Assembly: GCA_947454135.1 (NCBI GenBank)
Contig: CANGJI010000008.1
Coordinates: 1 to 56,374 of the forward strand
Length of the DNA stretch: 56,374 nt
Reading direction: 5' to 3'
Source of the DNA: Sphingomonadaceae bacterium
Lineage (GTDB): Bacteria; Pseudomonadota; Alphaproteobacteria; Sphingomonadales; Sphingomonadaceae
Shown: positions 54,753 through 56,374 of the stretch, in pieces
Layout of the letters: each line of letters begins with the position of its first letter
Position numbering within the stretch: position 1 is the stretch's first letter
Position numbers and translations under genes: made by a program
Notes under the pieces: generated by a model
What the model saw: the letters and a program-made list of their open reading frames with translations, nothing else
The model's database searches: none
Told to the model about the DNA's origin: nothing

Positions 54753-55607
54753 ATGTCGGCCATGGAACGTCTGACCGGTTCACCTGAGCATCGGAGCAGC
54801 CCGCTTGCGGAGAGGCTGAGCGCGCGCGAGCTCGAAGTGCTGCGGCTGCTGGCCGAAGGGCACACGATCAAGTCGATCGCCGCCCAGCTCGGCCGCACCG
54901 AAGCCTCGATCAACGAGCGGCTGCGCGATGCCCGCCGCAAGACCGGAGTGGGCAGCAGCCGCGAACTCGCCCGGCAGCTGGGGGCCCAGAAAATCTGGGA
55001 CAGGAATCCTGATCTGGCAAACACTCCCCCTCAGGCGGAGGGATCGGTCGAGCCCGCAAGTCGCGGGCTGACAGGACCGAAAGGAACCATTGCCATGCTC
55101 ATCGCCATGCCCCTCATCGCTGCCGGATCGCTGCTCATGGCGGCGGACGCGCCCTACAACGCTGCGCGCCCGGGTGCTGCTCCGGCTGCCGCCACCGCTG
55201 CGCGCACTTCGCCGCTGATCGGGCGCTGGGCGCTCGATACGACCCGCGTGCCGGCGGAGGAGCGGCCGCAGAGTGTCACCATCAGCTTCAGTGTTGCGGC
55301 TGATCAGCGGTGGACCACGCACGTCGCCATCGTGAACCCGGATGGCGCCGCGCTCCATGCGGAATCGACTGCGGCGCTCGATGCCGCGCCCGTGGCGATC
55401 ACCGGCAACATGGGCTTCATCGACAGCGCCTCGCTGCGCCAGCCTGCGACGGGCACGCTGGTCATGACACTGGGCAAGGATGGTGCGCCGGTCTCGACGC
55501 GGGTCTACACCGTCTCGCGCGATCGAAAGTCGATGACCGAGACGATCATCTGGGCCGGCAGCAGCATGCCCAAGCTCGAGACCAATACCTTCCGCCGCAT
55601 CAGCTGA
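54753..55607 (+). CDS. LuxR-type HTH protein fused to a membrane segment and an exported domain
   Basis: The 284-residue protein has a GerE/LuxR helix-turn-helix at about 20-85 (LSARELEVLRLLAEGHTIKS, AAQLGRTEASINERLRDARR), a linker, one hydrophobic segment at about 111-132 (IAMLIAMPLIAAGSLLMA) and an exported beta-rich domain of about 150 residues (IGRWALDT, VAITGNMGFIDSASL). The layout is ToxR-like: DNA binding inside, sensing outside. An in-frame ATG at 55095, preceded by AAAGGAAC, could also start a separate exported product from the same gene. It is divergent from the TonB receptor. The ATG at 54762 is an alternative start. Confidence 0.78.
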   Translation: MSAMERLTGSPEHRSSPLAERLSARELEVLRLLAEGHTIKSIAAQLGRTEASINERLRDARRKTGVGSSRELARQLGAQKIWDRNPDLANTPPQAEGSVEPASRGLTGPKGTIAMLIAMPLIAAGSLLMAADAPYNAARPGAAPAAATAARTSPLIGRWALDTTRVPAEERPQSVTISFSVAADQRWTTHVAIVNPDGAALHAESTAALDAAPVAITGNMGFIDSASLRQPATGTLVMTLGKDGAPVSTRVYTVSRDRKSMTETIIWAGSSMPKLETNTFRRIS

Positions 55608-55619
55608 CCCTCAAACGCA

Positions 55620-55647
55620 AGCGGCCCGCCATTGCTGACGGGCCGCT
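55620..55647. terminator. Hairpin between the HTH-fusion gene and ctrA
   Basis: AGCGGCCCG (55620-55628) and CGGGCCGCT (55639-55647) make a perfect nine-pair stem with a ten-base loop, 13 bases after the stop of the HTH-fusion gene and 36 bases past the ctrA stop on the other strand. It probably ends both transcripts; neither side has a long T-run. Confidence 0.6.
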
Positions 55648-55682
55648 GCGCACGGAGATCGACTGCCGGGGTGTATGGCCGA

Positions 55683-56374
55683 TCAGGCCGCTTCGACATC
55701 CAGCTTGTCATCCGGATCGCGCAGCACATAGCCGCGGCCCCAGACGGTTTCGATGTAGTTCTCGCCGTCGCAGGCATGGGCAAGCTTCTTGCGCAGCTTG
55801 CAGATGAACACGTCGATGATCTTGAGTTCGGGTTCGTCCATGCCGCCATAAAGGTGGTTCAGGAACATTTCCTTGGTCAGCGTGGTGCCCTTGCGCAGCG
55901 AAAGCAGCTCGAGCATCGCGTATTCCTTGCCCGTCAGGTGGACGCGGGCGCTGTCGACCTCGACCGTCTTGGCATCGAGATTGACCGAAAGCTTGCCGGT
56001 GCGGATGACCGACTGCGAGTGACCCTTGGAGCGGCGCACCACAGCGTGGATGCGGGCGATGAGTTCTTCGCGGTGGAAGGGCTTGGTGACATAGTCATCG
56101 GCACCGAAGCCGAACGAGCGGACCTTGGAGTCCATCTCGGCAATGCCCGAAAGGATCAGAACCGGCGTCTGCACCTTGGCGACGCGCAGCTTCTTGAGCA
56201 CGTCATAGCCGTGCATGTCGGGAAGGTTGAGGTCGAGCAGGATGATGTCGTAATCATACAGCTTGCCGAGATCGAGGCCTTCTTCCCCGAGATCGGTTGC
56301 ATAGACATTGAAGCCTTCGGTGGTGAGCATAAGCTCAATCGCCTTGGCCGTGGTCGGCTCGTCCTCGATCAGCA
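55683..56374 (-). CDS. ctrA: Cell-cycle response regulator CtrA (N-terminus cut by window edge)
   Basis: The OmpR-type regulator CtrA controls cell-cycle, division and motility genes in alphaproteobacteria. The frame runs from the window edge, where [14 protein letters not shown] precedes the visible [10 protein letters not shown]; only about four N-terminal residues are missing. The phosphorylated Asp lies in [12 protein letters not shown] and the receiver ends at [12 protein letters not shown]. The winged-helix domain has [32 protein letters not shown] and [15 protein letters not shown]. The C terminus DKLDVEAA resembles the Ala-Ala tail that ClpXP recognises in Caulobacter CtrA. Confidence 0.95.
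   Translation of the reverse strand, partial: LIEDEPTTAKAIELMLTTEGFNVYATDLGEEGLDLGKLYDYDIILLDLNLPDMHGYDVLKKLRVAKVQTPVLILSGIAEMDSKVRSFGFGADDYVTKPFHREELIARIHAVVRRSKGHSQSVIRTGKLSVNLDAKTVEVDSARVHLTGKEYAMLELLSLRKGTTLTKEMFLNHLYGGMDEPELKIIDVFICKLRKKLAHACDGENYIETVWGRGYVLRDPDDKLDVEAA

Overview
The window is GC-rich chromosomal DNA of an alphaproteobacterium, most likely a sphingomonad close to Novosphingobium. That inference rests on ctrA at the right edge, the very large NAD-specific glutamate dehydrogenase, an Rrf2-led suf operon, a CYP153-type P450 and the general gene repertoire. It is a dense core-plus-metabolism region. I see no insertion sequence, prophage, CRISPR array, rRNA or tRNA gene. The only gap above 300 bases without a protein gene is 41595-42051, and it appears to hold a small RNA gene and regulatory sites.

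Left part (1-13.5 kb): the tail of a basic Gly/Arg-rich protein; a sterol desaturase-type hydroxylase overlapping a secreted DUF2141 protein; a CitE-like CoA ester lyase; a PAS-domain protein; an anchored alpha/beta hydrolase followed by an envelope protein-quality cluster (BepA-like M48 protease with TPRs, DsbA-like thioredoxin, PDZ-containing M48 protease); an HD-domain protein; a LytS/LytTR two-component pair; nadC overlapping an RNase T2; tadA; and rpmB.

Middle (13.5-33.3 kb): a phytase-like esterase, a Tat-exported MsrB, a CYP153 P450 with a good promoter, an ABC-2 exporter pair, queG, a P450-type ferredoxin reductase, the 1570-residue glutamate dehydrogenase, a hydrolase/TPR/LLM-oxidoreductase operon, thrS, a TauE-like permease, an internally duplicated protein of unknown function and a PilZ protein.

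Suf region (33.4-41.6 kb, all minus strand): one compact operon, rrf2-sufB-(small exported protein)-(GNAT/DUF559 fusion)-sufC-sufD-sufS-sufT-sufA-(MpaB-type oxygenase). Most junctions overlap by 1-4 bases. Three members are not recognised Suf components, and they are the best place to look for new biology connected with Fe-S cluster assembly.

Right part (41.6-56.4 kb): a candidate minus-strand small RNA with promoter and intrinsic terminator beside a perfect CtrA-type box, then pyrD, a lipoprotein gamma-glutamyltransferase, a long-chain acyl-CoA synthetase, an SdsA-like alkylsulfatase, a DbpA-like RNA helicase, an orphan 182-residue protein with a near-CtrA box upstream, trmB, a TonB-dependent receptor divergent from a membrane-tethered LuxR-type regulator, and ctrA running off the window. 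The strongest leads are the suf operon passengers, the candidate CtrA-linked small RNA, and the HTH-membrane-exported-domain fusion.
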